From NCBI GenBank assembly GCA_945836355.1, contig CAMALD010000096.1, positions 1-6,063 of the forward strand: a stretch of DNA of 6,063 bases, given 5' to 3'. Below, in pieces: positions 1 to 6,063 of this stretch (the first letter of the stretch is position 1; every line of letters starts with the position of its first letter). The translations under genes were made by a program, and so were the position numbers. The stretch comes from an uncultured Lachnospiraceae bacterium. GTDB taxonomy: Bacteria > Bacillota > Clostridia > Lachnospirales > Lachnospiraceae. The notes beneath the pieces are model-generated. The model did no database searches and was not told the origin of the DNA. It worked only from the letters and a program-made list of their open reading frames with translations.

Positions 1-1
1 G

Positions 2-256
2 GTTACCTCTGAGAATAATATGATAACTGCAGTATGGAGTAAGAGCACCAATTCAAAAGCATATCAAATGCAGTATTCGGAGAGTGAGGATATGGCGAAT
101 GCTAAAACAATCACTGCAACTACAACTAAAGCAAAAACCTTAGCTTTAAGCAAGGGAAAGACATATTATGTAAGAGTCAGAGGCTATTACAAGACAGCAG
201 ACAAAACAAAGGTCTATGGTACATGGAGTGATATAAAAGAGATTGTTATTAAATAA
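2..256 (+). CDS. Fibronectin type III-like domain protein, C-terminal end (5' partial)
   Basis: The reading frame is open from the left window edge to a TAA at 254-256, so about 84 C-terminal residues are visible and the true start lies upstream. An ATG at base 20 is internal and has no clear ribosome binding site. The sequence has the beta-strand pattern of a fibronectin type III repeat: a tryptophan in AVWSKS, then AYQMQYS, then TYYVRVRGY, ending in GTWSDIKEIVIK. This pattern is common at the end of secreted or wall-associated Clostridia proteins, where such domains mediate adhesion or space out catalytic domains. No LPXTG motif, membrane anchor or enzyme domain is visible, so the role of the whole protein cannot be told. 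The codons are AT-rich (about one third G+C in a sampled 60-base stretch, against about 60% in ilvC), which may reflect transfer or merely low expression. The gene is followed by a terminator, so it is not in the ilv transcript. Confidence 0.8.
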   Translation, partial: VTSENNMITAVWSKSTNSKAYQMQYSESEDMANAKTITATTTKAKTLALSKGKTYYVRVRGYYKTADKTKVYGTWSDIKEIVIK

Positions 257-265
257 CATGCACAA

Positions 266-280
266 TGCTTTCTGAAAATT
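266..280 (+). promoter_or_regulatory. Weak CodY-box-like sequence
   Basis: The 15-mer TGCTTTCTGAAAATT matches 12 of 15 positions of the CodY operator consensus AATTTTCWGAAAATT known from low-GC Firmicutes. CodY commonly represses ilv genes when branched-chain amino acids are plentiful. However, this copy lies upstream of the Fn3 gene terminator and about 250 bases before the ilvN promoter, a poor position for repression. Near-matches are frequent in AT-rich DNA, so this is probably chance. Confidence 0.15.
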
Positions 281-306
281 CGTATTCCAAACACCGGAAT
301 GGGAGA

Positions 307-347
307 ATGAAAGAATCGCTGAGGCATAAGCTTCAGCGGTTTTTCAT
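307..347 (+). terminator. Intrinsic terminator of the Fn3 gene
   Basis: The core stem pairs CGCTGAGGC (317-325) with GCTTCAGCG (330-338), with one G-T pair and an ATAA loop. A-T pairs and one bulged G (313) extend it to 307/347, about 18 base pairs in all. The right arm runs straight into GTTTTTC. It begins 51 bases after the Fn3 stop codon. Confidence 0.85.
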
Positions 348-381
348 TAACATAACTGTTTTTGAAGACAAAACCACTATC

Positions 382-511
382 CTTGAGTTTCCGCATTTTT
401 TCACCGACTGCTTTTGTTGCGGGACGAAGGATTGTTCAGTGCCAGATTGCATTCGAACAATCCTTTGGCAAGAAGCAGAGGTAAACACGAGTACAAAATG
501 CGAAACTCAAG
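382..511. repeat. 130-bp long inverted-repeat element, MITE-like
   Basis: The left terminus 382-399 (CTTGAGTTTCCGCATTTT) is the reverse complement of 495-511 (AAAATGCGAAACTCAAG) except for one bulged C at 392, giving 17 paired positions. The interior also pairs: ACC 403-405 with GGT 480-482, CTGCTTT 408-414 with 472-478, TTGC 417-420 with GCAA 468-471, and 425-437 with 455-467 around a 17-base loop. Together these make one long imperfect hairpin of roughly 44 pairs. The bases immediately outside, CCACTATC (374-381) and CCAATATC (512-519), are an 8-bp direct repeat with one mismatch, as expected of a target-site duplication. No coding capacity is seen. Terminal inverted repeats plus a flanking repeat suggest a non-autonomous transposable element moved by a transposase in trans; I cannot name its family. 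Alternatives are a structured non-coding RNA or a regulatory hairpin. The structure is directly visible; mobility is inference. Confidence 0.6.
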
Positions 512-522
512 CCAATATCTTA

Positions 523-551
523 TTGACAAATAGAGGACGAATTGGTAGAAT
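523..551 (+). promoter_or_regulatory. Sigma-A promoter of ilvN-ilvC
   Basis: A perfect -35 TTGACA (523-528) and a -10 TAGAAT (546-551) are separated by exactly 17 bases, and TG at 543-544 adds an extended -10. Transcription should start near 558, giving a leader of about 47 bases before the ilvN ATG. The promoter lies just downstream of the inverted-repeat element, with only the right copy of the flanking repeat and three bases between. Confidence 0.85.
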
Positions 552-559
552 ACTTAAAG

Positions 560-579
560 GCACTAATTCGTTAAAGTGC
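560..579 (+). promoter_or_regulatory. Small stem-loop in the ilvN leader
   Basis: GCACTAA (560-566) pairs with TTA (571-573) and GTGC (576-579) around a TTCG loop, with AA bulged at 574-575. It sits at the predicted 5' end of the ilvN transcript, seven bases ahead of the GAGAGGAG stretch used for ribosome binding. It could stabilise the mRNA end. It is too short to be a terminator and no competing antiterminator is seen. Confidence 0.35.
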
Positions 580-588
580 ATGGCAGAG

Positions 589-598
589 AGGAGTGGAG
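589..598 (+). promoter_or_regulatory. Ribosome binding site deciding the ilvN start
   Basis: The stretch AGGAGTGGAG holds two overlapping GGAG motifs. The second (595-598) is six bases and the first eleven bases before ATG 605. A possible in-frame GTG at 593 lies inside this site and so cannot be the start. The ATG at 605 also gives the usual MRKMVLSILVDN beginning of the family. Confidence 0.75.
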
Positions 599-604
599 TT
601 ATAT

Positions 605-1111
605 ATGAGAAAAATGGTTTTATCCATTCTTGTTGATAATACTGCCGGTGTATTGAGCCGGGTGTCCGGGCTTTTTTCACGCCGCGGTTATAATATTACC
701 AGTCTTACCGTAGGTGAGACGGAGAATCCGGCATTTTCCCGCATGACCGTTGTGGTCAAGGGCGAGGAGCAGACGCTGGAGCAGATTTACAAGCAGGTGG
801 AAAAGCTGGAGGATGTGGTTGAGATCACCGAGCTTGGACCGGAAGATTCCGTATGCCGCGAGCTTGTGCTGGTAAAGGTGAAGGCATCTCAGGCAGAGCG
901 TCAGTCCATCATCGCTGTGGCAGATATCTTCCGCGCAAAGATTGTTGATGTGGCAAAGGAATCCCTGATGATTGAGCTGACAGGAAATCAGGCAAAGATT
1001 GATGCATTCATCAAGCTGCTAGATGGCTTTGAGATTCTTTCCATCGTACGTACCGGACTTACCGGACTGACCAGAGGAGCCGGGGATATCGCAGATTACA
1101 TTGAGGACTAA
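605..1111 (+). CDS. ilvN: Acetolactate synthase, small (regulatory) subunit
   Basis: This 168-residue protein is the regulatory subunit of acetolactate (acetohydroxyacid) synthase, which condenses pyruvate with pyruvate or 2-ketobutyrate in the first common step of valine, leucine and isoleucine synthesis. Residues about 3-76 form an ACT domain (GVLSRVSGLFSRRGYN, then SLTVGETE and FSRMTVVV). Residues about 83-157 form the C-terminal ACT-like domain that contacts the catalytic subunit and ends in GLTGLTRG. The length is normal for the family. Residues equivalent to the valine-site positions N11, G14, S17 and N29 of E. coli IlvH are kept (N12, G15, S18, N30), so valine feedback is probably intact. 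The gene has its own strong promoter and precedes ilvC by 117 bases, very likely in one operon. The catalytic subunit ilvB is not adjacent: the gene upstream is an unrelated Fn3 protein behind a terminator. Confidence 0.95.
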   Translation: MRKMVLSILVDNTAGVLSRVSGLFSRRGYNITSLTVGETENPAFSRMTVVVKGEEQTLEQIYKQVEKLEDVVEITELGPEDSVCRELVLVKVKASQAERQSIIAVADIFRAKIVDVAKESLMIELTGNQAKIDAFIKLLDGFEILSIVRTGLTGLTRGAGDIADYIED

Positions 1112-2248
<1,137 letters not shown>

Positions 2249-2262
2249 ATGCTGATAATGGG

Positions 2263-2298
2263 AAAAAGCCCCGGCCGCTGTGCGGTTCGGGGCTTTTT
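2263..2298. terminator. Bidirectional intrinsic terminator between ilvC and pap
   Basis: AAAAAGCCCCG (2263-2273) pairs perfectly with CGGGGCTTTTT (2288-2298), and an inner GCCGC/GCGGT stem tops the hairpin. The T-run on each strand lets it end both ilvC transcription (14 bases after the stop) and the convergent pap transcript coming from the right. Confidence 0.92.
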
Positions 2299-2308
2299 AA
2301 TGGAATTA

Positions 2309-2324
2309 TGTCGCTGAAGCGACA
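2309..2324. repeat. Short palindrome in the ilvC-pap spacer
   Basis: TGTCGC and GCGACA form a perfect six-pair stem with a TGAA loop. It has no T-run on either side. It lies in the 3' untranslated region of pap, between the nested palindrome at 2326-2373 and the shared terminator. It may belong with the neighbouring palindrome to one REP-like intergenic repeat. Confidence 0.5.
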
Positions 2325-2325
2325 C

Positions 2326-2373
2326 ATAAACTGCGCTAGAGTTTCGCAAGCGAAACTCTTAGTTTAAGTTTAT
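2326..2373. repeat. Nested palindrome overlapping the pap stop codon
   Basis: The core AGAGTTTCGC (2338-2347) is followed, after AA, by its exact reverse complement GCGAAACTCT (2350-2359). Outside it, ATAAACT (2326-2332) is the reverse complement of AGTTTAT (2367-2373), and a further AGTTTA (2361-2366) can pair with TAAACT (2327-2332). The outer right arm contains the pap stop codon. The core shares GAGTTTCGC/GCGAAACTC with the ends of the element at 382-511. On the pap transcript this could protect the mRNA 3' end. Whether it is repeated elsewhere in the genome cannot be seen here. Confidence 0.55.
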
Positions 2374-3842
2374 CTGCCTAACGCCTTCTCAATTTCCTCG
2401 ATGACAATTTTCAGCGCCTTGATGCGGGCATATTTTTTATCGTTAGACTCCAGAATGTGCCACGGTGCAAAGGTGGTGCTGGTCTTTTGAATCATTTCGT
2501 TGACGGCGTCCTCGTACAAATCCCATTTTTCGCGGTTACGCCAGTCCTCATCGGTGATTTTCCACTGCTTGTCCGGCGTGTTCTGGCGCTCGGTGAAACG
2601 GGCAAGCTGGGTGTCCTTGTCAATCTGTACCCAGAATTTGACGATGACGGCACCCCAGTCGTGAAGCTCCTGCTCAAATTCATTGATTTCGTTGTAGGCG
2701 CGCTGCCAGTCATTTTCACTGCAAAAGCCCTCCAAACGCTCTACCATGACGCGGCCATACCAGGTGCGGTCAAAAATCGCAATATGCCCGGTGCGCGGCA
2801 GACGTGTCCAGAAGCGCCACAGATAATGGCGTGATTTTTCGTGGGGCAGAGGACTTGCAATCGGATGCACTTCATAGCCGCGCGGGTCAAGAGCGGCGGC
2901 AATGCGCTTGATGTTGCCGCCTTTGCCCGCAGCATCCCAGCCCTCGTATGCGATGATAACCGGAATTTTGCGGCGGTAGAGCTCGTTGTGAAGCTCCTTG
3001 AGACGATCCTGAAGCTTATCGAGCTGTTTGCGGTAATCCTCCTCCGGAATTGTCCGATTCAGTGAAATCTCGCAAAGCTTTGGCATGGAGGTCAGGGAGA
3101 AGGTATTCTGCGGCAGAAAGGCCGGTTTGGAGGTAGAGGCAATAAACGTCTCAATAGTAGCCGCAACGGTCTCAATCAACTGGCATTCTGCCCATTTCTG
3201 ATTCTTGGCATCGATGATGTGCCAGGGCGCGTAAATCTGGTTTGTCTCTGTCATAAAGCGGTCGTAGGCTTCGGCGTATTTCTCGTAGTGCCTGTTCTGC
3301 CACAAATCCTTATCGTTCACTCTCCATTTGGTATTCTTGTCTGAAAGAAGCTCGTCGAGACGGTGCTTCTGTTCCTTTTTGTCAATCTGGAAGAAAAATT
3401 TGACAAGGACATAGCCGTTGTCGGTCAACTGCCGTTCAAAGCCGATGATGCTGCGCTGTCTGGCACGGTATTCGCTGCCGCTGTAGTGTCCCTGAACGGT
3501 ATTGCTGACAATCTCTTCCATCCAGCCGCCATCAAAAAACATAAACTTTCCGGCTTCCGGAATGCGGGAAAAATAGCGGTATAAGAATGGCTTGCGCAAA
3601 TCGTCGGCAGTCGGATGGTCCATGGTGGCCGCGTTAAAGAAGCGCGGGTCGATATTCCTGATGATGCGACCGAGCACACTGCCCTTGCCCGCGGCTCCCC
3701 AGCCCTCCATCAGAATAAGTACCGGTATGTTGTGATGCTTCATCTGTGTCTGCAGACGAAACAGTTTTGCCCTCGCGGTCTCAAGACGCGCGGAAAGCTG
3801 GTCGTTGGTTGGTTTTTCAGGTTTTTTCCATTCTTTTAACAT
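2370..3842 (-). CDS. pap: Polyphosphate:AMP phosphotransferase (two-domain PPK2 family)
   Basis: This 490-residue cytoplasmic enzyme belongs to the fused two-domain PPK2 type that transfers phosphate from inorganic polyphosphate to AMP, giving ADP. It links polyphosphate stores to adenylate balance. Domain 1 (about 12-235) has a P-loop at EGWGAAGKGS (46-55). Domain 2 (about 265-488) has a P-loop at EGWDAAGKGG (300-309), a Walker B-like IAIFDRTWYGRV (355-366) and a lid region with KFWVQIDKD and RNREKWDLYEDA. Both end in an APWH motif (205-208 and 459-462). Domain 1 has FDGGWMEE (103-110) in place of FDRTWYGR, so domain 2 is probably the catalytic half, as described for Pseudomonas PAP. The length is full for the family. 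The start is supported by AGGAGG seven bases upstream. The gene is convergent with ilvC and divergent from the MATE gene, so it is probably monocistronic. Confidence 0.95.
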   Translation of the reverse strand: MLKEWKKPEKPTNDQLSARLETARAKLFRLQTQMKHHNIPVLILMEGWGAAGKGSVLGRIIRNIDPRFFNAATMDHPTADDLRKPFLYRYFSRIPEAGKFMFFDGGWMEEIVSNTVQGHYSGSEYRARQRSIIGFERQLTDNGYVLVKFFFQIDKKEQKHRLDELLSDKNTKWRVNDKDLWQNRHYEKYAEAYDRFMTETNQIYAPWHIIDAKNQKWAECQLIETVAATIETFIASTSKPAFLPQNTFSLTSMPKLCEISLNRTIPEEDYRKQLDKLQDRLKELHNELYRRKIPVIIAYEGWDAAGKGGNIKRIAAALDPRGYEVHPIASPLPHEKSRHYLWRFWTRLPRTGHIAIFDRTWYGRVMVERLEGFCSENDWQRAYNEINEFEQELHDWGAVIVKFWVQIDKDTQLARFTERQNTPDKQWKITDEDWRNREKWDLYEDAVNEMIQKTSTTFAPWHILESNDKKYARIKALKIVIEEIEKALGR

Positions 3843-3855
3843 AGGAGTACCTCCT
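3843..3855 (-). promoter_or_regulatory. pap ribosome binding site inside a mini-hairpin
   Basis: On the pap mRNA the bases before the AUG read AGGAGGUACUCCU. AGGAG and CUCCU are complementary with a GUA loop, so the Shine-Dalgarno sequence can pair with the five bases that directly touch the start codon. The stem is short and ribosome binding may simply outcompete it. The ribosome binding site itself is strong and well spaced. Confidence 0.5.
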
Positions 3856-3887
3856 TAAAAGATAATGTCTGCAAAGCCTCTGTTTTT

Positions 3888-3896
3888 ATTATAGCA
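3888..3896 (-). promoter_or_regulatory. Extended -10 promoter element for pap
   Basis: The minus strand reads TGCTATAAT here: a perfect TATAAT preceded by the TGN extended -10 motif. Only a T-rich, poorly matching -35 lies upstream, which is tolerable with an extended -10. Transcription would start near 3881, giving a leader of about 40 bases. Confidence 0.65.
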
Positions 3897-3934
3897 GTTT
3901 CTGTGAAAAAAGAAAACAAGAATAAAATAATACA

Positions 3935-3963
3935 TTGTTTTTTTCAGACTGCAATGCTATGAT
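3935..3963 (+). promoter_or_regulatory. Probable promoter of the MATE efflux gene
   Basis: A -10 TATGAT (3958-3963) with TGC in front (3955-3957, extended -10) lies 17 bases after a half-matching -35 TTGTTT (3935-3940). Transcription would start near 3970, at a short (TG)5 run. It is divergent from the pap promoter, with the two -10 elements about 65 bases apart, so one regulator could act on both. I see no clear operator. Confidence 0.6.
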
Positions 3964-4005
3964 ACAAAATTGTGTGTGTGTCAAACAGTTGAAAGGATGA
4001 TAGAA

Positions 4006-5400
4006 ATGGAGAATGAACAAAGACAAAAGATTAAAGATATGACGACAGGCAGCCCGACGAAGCTGATTTTGTTCTTTTCGATTCCGCTGCTGATCGGTAA
4101 TGTTTTTCAGCAGCTTTACAACATGGTGGATACCATCATTGTGGGACGCTGTATCAATACGGATGCGTTGGCAGCAGTGGGGCTCACCGGACCGATGTCC
4201 TTTCTGGTCATCGGATTTGTTATGGGTCTTACCAGCGGCTTTGCGGTACTGGTGGCGCAGAGATTCGGAGCGAAGGATGAAGCCGGAATGCGCCATTGTG
4301 TGGGCATCATTACAATTCTTTCGGTGGTGATTACGATTTTGGTAACGGTGCTTGCCGTGGGTACGACCAGACCGCTGCTGCGTCTGATCAACACTCCGGA
4401 CAATGTGATTGAACAGTCCTGCCAGTATATTGGCACAATCTTCGCCGGAATCGGTGCTACAGTGCTTTATAATGTGCTGGCATGCATTCTGCGTGCGCTT
4501 GGGGACAGCAAAACACCGCTGTATTTTCTCATGATTTCGTCGGTGTTGAATATCGGACTGGATTTTCTTTTTATTATGAATCTTAACCTGGGTGTAAGGG
4601 GAGCTGCACTGGCAACAGTGGTTTCGCAGGGAGTGTCCGGTATTTTGTGCTTCCTGTATATACGCAGAAAATTTCCGATTCTGCATCTGACAAAACAGGA
4701 TTTTGCCTGGGATGGCAAGCTGGCATGGAAGCATTTGAGTATCGGTCTGCCGATGGCATTTCAGTTTTCCATTACGGCAATCGGAGTCATTGTGCTGCAG
4801 GGGGCGCTGAATCTGTTTGGCTCAGAAAAAATCGCGGCGTATACAGCAGCATCGAAGGTGGAGCAGCTAGTCAGCCAGCCGGCAGGCACGTTTGGTGTGA
4901 CGATGGCAAACTATACAGGACAAAATCTGGGAGCTGCGCGCATTGACCGCATCCGCAAGGGAGTGCGTCAGGCGACGATACTTACGCTCTGCTTTGCAGC
5001 GTTCGGTATGCTGATTATGACGCTTTGCGGAGATCCGCTCACAAGATTGTTTATCACAGGTGAGGACGCGGCAAAGGTGGAGGAAATCATTTCGGCGTCG
5101 AAACAGTATCTGCGCATCAGTGCTACGTTCTTTCCATTTTTGTTTGTAATCTTTATTTACCGCAATACCCTGCAGGGCGTGGGCAGAAGCTTTATGCCGC
5201 TGATGGGCGGAGTGTTGGAGTTAGTGGTACGGTGTGTGGCAGCTTCCGTTTTGCCGGGGATGCTGGGCTTTGTCGGAGTATGTCTGACCGGACCGTTAGC
5301 CTGGGTTTCCGCAGCCGTTTTACTGTTTATTTCCTATGTGATTATTATCCGCCAGGTACAGAAGCAGTATGCTCCAGGCACAGGCGCAAACACTTTATGA
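4006..5400 (+). CDS. MATE family efflux transporter (YoeA-like)
   Basis: This 464-residue membrane protein belongs to the multidrug and toxin extrusion family, which exports organic cations, drugs or metabolites using a Na+ or H+ gradient. About twelve hydrophobic segments can be followed, beginning with LILFFSIPLLIGNVFQQLYN (20-39) after a charged cytoplasmic N-terminus. The two MatE halves show family marks: IIVGR and ALAAVGL in the first, RALGDSKTPLYF (163-174), then GQNLGA (305-310) and NTLQGVGRS (387-395) in the second. The length is typical. The ATG at 4006 is chosen because AAAGGA (3992-3997) is eight bases upstream; the ATG at 3997 overlaps that site, and a TTG at 3970 would add an unlikely cysteine-rich start. 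The substrate cannot be told from sequence. No regulator gene is adjacent, and no terminator hairpin is visible after the stop. Confidence 0.93.
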   Translation: MENEQRQKIKDMTTGSPTKLILFFSIPLLIGNVFQQLYNMVDTIIVGRCINTDALAAVGLTGPMSFLVIGFVMGLTSGFAVLVAQRFGAKDEAGMRHCVGIITILSVVITILVTVLAVGTTRPLLRLINTPDNVIEQSCQYIGTIFAGIGATVLYNVLACILRALGDSKTPLYFLMISSVLNIGLDFLFIMNLNLGVRGAALATVVSQGVSGILCFLYIRRKFPILHLTKQDFAWDGKLAWKHLSIGLPMAFQFSITAIGVIVLQGALNLFGSEKIAAYTAASKVEQLVSQPAGTFGVTMANYTGQNLGAARIDRIRKGVRQATILTLCFAAFGMLIMTLCGDPLTRLFITGEDAAKVEEIISASKQYLRISATFFPFLFVIFIYRNTLQGVGRSFMPLMGGVLELVVRCVAASVLPGMLGFVGVCLTGPLAWVSAAVLLFISYVIIIRQVQKQYAPGTGANTL

Positions 5401-5429
5401 TTATTTAATGATTGTTTCTGTTTCTTTCA

Positions 5430-5458
5430 TTGACTTTATGCATCACGGATTCTATGAT
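5430..5458 (+). promoter_or_regulatory. Sigma-A promoter of the zinc-ribbon/DUF5685 unit
   Basis: A -35 TTGACT (5430-5435) and a -10 TATGAT (5453-5458) are separated by 17 bases. Transcription would begin near 5465, leaving a leader of about 80 bases before the ATG at 5544. It lies 30 bases after the MATE stop, so the downstream genes probably form their own unit, perhaps with some read-through from the MATE gene. Confidence 0.75.
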
Positions 5459-5506
5459 AGGATACGGGGCGAGGGGTACGGATGTACGGTGTGCCTTATT
5501 GACCCG

Positions 5507-5527
5507 CATATCATGATATCGGATATG
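5507..5527 (+). promoter_or_regulatory. Palindromic sequence directly before a ribosome binding site
   Basis: A perfect 12-base palindrome ATATCATGATAT (5508-5519) overlaps an inverted pair CATATC (5507-5512) and GATATG (5522-5527). The latter abuts AGGAGG (5528-5533). It could be an operator or an mRNA hairpin affecting translation of the next gene. Pairing is AT-rich and weak, and chance is possible. Confidence 0.3.
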
Positions 5528-5543
5528 AGGAGGTGCTTGGTTT

Positions 5544-5939
5544 ATGAGAGAAAAATTGCAGCGCTTTATGATGGGACGCTACGGTATCGATCAGCTGTCC
5601 AAATTTTTGAATGCTGTAGTGATAGTCCTGCTTGTTCTATCGCTATTTATCAATAATCATGCGATTAGCCTGCTGGCAATGCTGTTGCTGGTATACTGCT
5701 ATTTCCGGATGTTTTCTAAAAATCACAGAAAGCGCTATGATGAAAATATGCGTTTTATGAAGGCAACCGCAAATATAAGAAATCGTTACCGGACGTTTCA
5801 GAGAGACAGGCAGATTCGCCGGACACATCACATCTATCGGTGTCCGTCCTGCCGCCAGAAGATTCGCGTGCCGCGCGGAAAAGGGCGTGTGGCAATACGG
5901 TGTCCGAAGTGTTCGGCAGAGTTTATCAAAAAGAGCTGA
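5544..5939 (+). CDS. Small membrane-anchored zinc-ribbon protein, function unknown
   Basis: This 131-residue protein has three visible parts. Two hydrophobic segments (about 21-37 and 41-55) separated by a short polar turn (NNHA) form a likely membrane hairpin. A strongly basic, tyrosine-containing linker follows (about 57-97). A C-terminal zinc ribbon has two CxxC knuckles, C100/C103 and C120/C123, spaced by 16 residues and rich in Arg/Lys (IRVPRGKGRVAIRCPKC). The hairpin would place the ribbon on the same side as the basic N-terminus, presumably the cytoplasm. AGGAGG lies ten bases before the ATG. The next gene starts 17 bases after the stop, so the two are probably co-transcribed. I recognise the type as a conserved hypothetical of Lachnospiraceae but know no assigned function; nucleic-acid or protein binding by the ribbon is a guess. 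Confidence 0.8.
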   Translation: MREKLQRFMMGRYGIDQLSKFLNAVVIVLLVLSLFINNHAISLLAMLLLVYCYFRMFSKNHRKRYDENMRFMKATANIRNRYRTFQRDRQIRRTHHIYRCPSCRQKIRVPRGKGRVAIRCPKCSAEFIKKS

Positions 5940-5956
5940 CCGGGAGAAGACAGGAT

Positions 5957-6063
5957 ATGTTTGGATATGTGACAATCAATAAATCAGAGCTGTCGGAGAC
6001 CGAATATGAACGCTTTCGCAGTTATTACTGCGGATTGTGCAGAGTGTTGAAAAAGAAATACCA
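5957..6063 (+). CDS. DUF5685 family protein, N-terminal part (3' partial)
   Basis: The frame starts at ATG 5957, ten bases after GGGAG (5942-5946), and runs off the window after 35 complete codons. The beginning MFGYVTINKSEL, followed by FRSYYCGLCRVLKKKY, matches my memory of the DUF5685 family, which opens this way and carries a CxxC (C25, C28) near the N-terminus. The function of the family is unknown to me. The cysteine pair suggests a metal site, which fits the zinc ribbon of the preceding gene only loosely. The 17-base spacing points to an operon with that gene. Only the start of the protein can be judged. Confidence 0.75.
   Translation, partial: MFGYVTINKSELSETEYERFRSYYCGLCRVLKKKY

Larger units (their letters stand above)
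257..604 (+). other. 348-bp gene-free region between the Fn3 gene and ilvN
   Basis: No convincing protein gene lies here. An open frame at 265-636 has no ribosome binding site, no recognisable domain, crosses the terminator and inverted-repeat element, and overlaps ilvN out of frame. In order, the stretch holds a terminator (307-347), a 130-bp self-complementary element (382-511), a sigma-A promoter (523-551) and a short ilvN leader. I looked for a T-box leader, which often controls branched-chain amino acid genes in Firmicutes, and found no AGGGTGGNACCGCG-like motif and no leucine/valine-rich leader peptide. Confidence 0.75.

Noticed and set aside
340..604. T-box riboswitch upstream of ilvN
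   Set aside because: There is no T-box motif or specifier-stem architecture, and the mapped promoter leaves a leader far too short.
265..636. 123-codon open frame across the spacer before ilvN
   Set aside because: It has no ribosome binding site and no recognisable domain. It crosses a terminator, the inverted-repeat element and a promoter, and overlaps ilvN in another frame.
3971..3980. (TG)5 run as a phase-variation tract for the MATE gene
   Set aside because: It is only five units and lies outside the chosen coding region and the -35/-10 spacer; slippage would have little effect.
3889..4734. 281-codon minus-strand open frame opposite the MATE gene
   Set aside because: It is antisense to a well-supported transporter, overlaps the divergent promoter region, and gives a histidine/glutamine-rich sequence with no domain.
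5369..5656. 95-codon plus-strand open frame bridging the MATE end and the zinc-ribbon gene
   Set aside because: It overlaps both supported genes in another frame and spans the promoter at 5430-5458.

Overview
The window looks like part of a Lachnospiraceae-type genome (Firmicutes/Bacillota, Clostridia). This rests on strong AGGAGG ribosome binding sites, sigma-A promoters, and protein sequences that resemble Roseburia, Agathobacter and Blautia relatives: the IlvC sequence, the YoeA-like MATE transporter, and the start of a DUF5685 protein. The assignment comes from recognition, not from a search.

Layout. (1) Bases 2-256 are the 3' end of an AT-rich gene for a surface-type protein ending in a fibronectin type III-like domain, closed by a long terminator hairpin (307-347). 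(2) Bases 257-604 hold no convincing gene. Inside lies a 130-bp self-complementary element (382-511) with near-perfect 17-bp terminal inverted repeats. It is flanked by an imperfect 8-bp direct repeat, like a small non-autonomous mobile element (MITE). Next to it is a near-consensus promoter (523-551). (3) Bases 605-2248 carry ilvN and ilvC, two branched-chain amino acid synthesis genes, ending in a strong bidirectional terminator (2263-2298). (4) Bases 2299-2373 hold two further palindromes, one nested and overlapping the stop codon of the convergent gene. (5) Bases 2370-3842 (minus strand) encode a two-domain polyphosphate:AMP phosphotransferase. (6) A 163-bp divergent promoter region leads into a MATE-family efflux gene (4006-5400, plus strand). 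(7) A new promoter (5430-5458) precedes a small membrane-anchored zinc-ribbon protein (5544-5939) and the first 35 codons of a DUF5685 protein that runs off the window.

How the genes relate. IlvN is the feedback-regulatory subunit of acetolactate synthase, and IlvC performs the next step towards valine, leucine and isoleucine. The catalytic subunit IlvB is not in the window. The Pap, MATE and zinc-ribbon/DUF5685 units look like separate transcription units with unrelated roles. Most of the region is ordinary housekeeping sequence. The best candidates for something undescribed are the 130-bp inverted-repeat element before ilvN and the zinc-ribbon/DUF5685 pair at the right edge.
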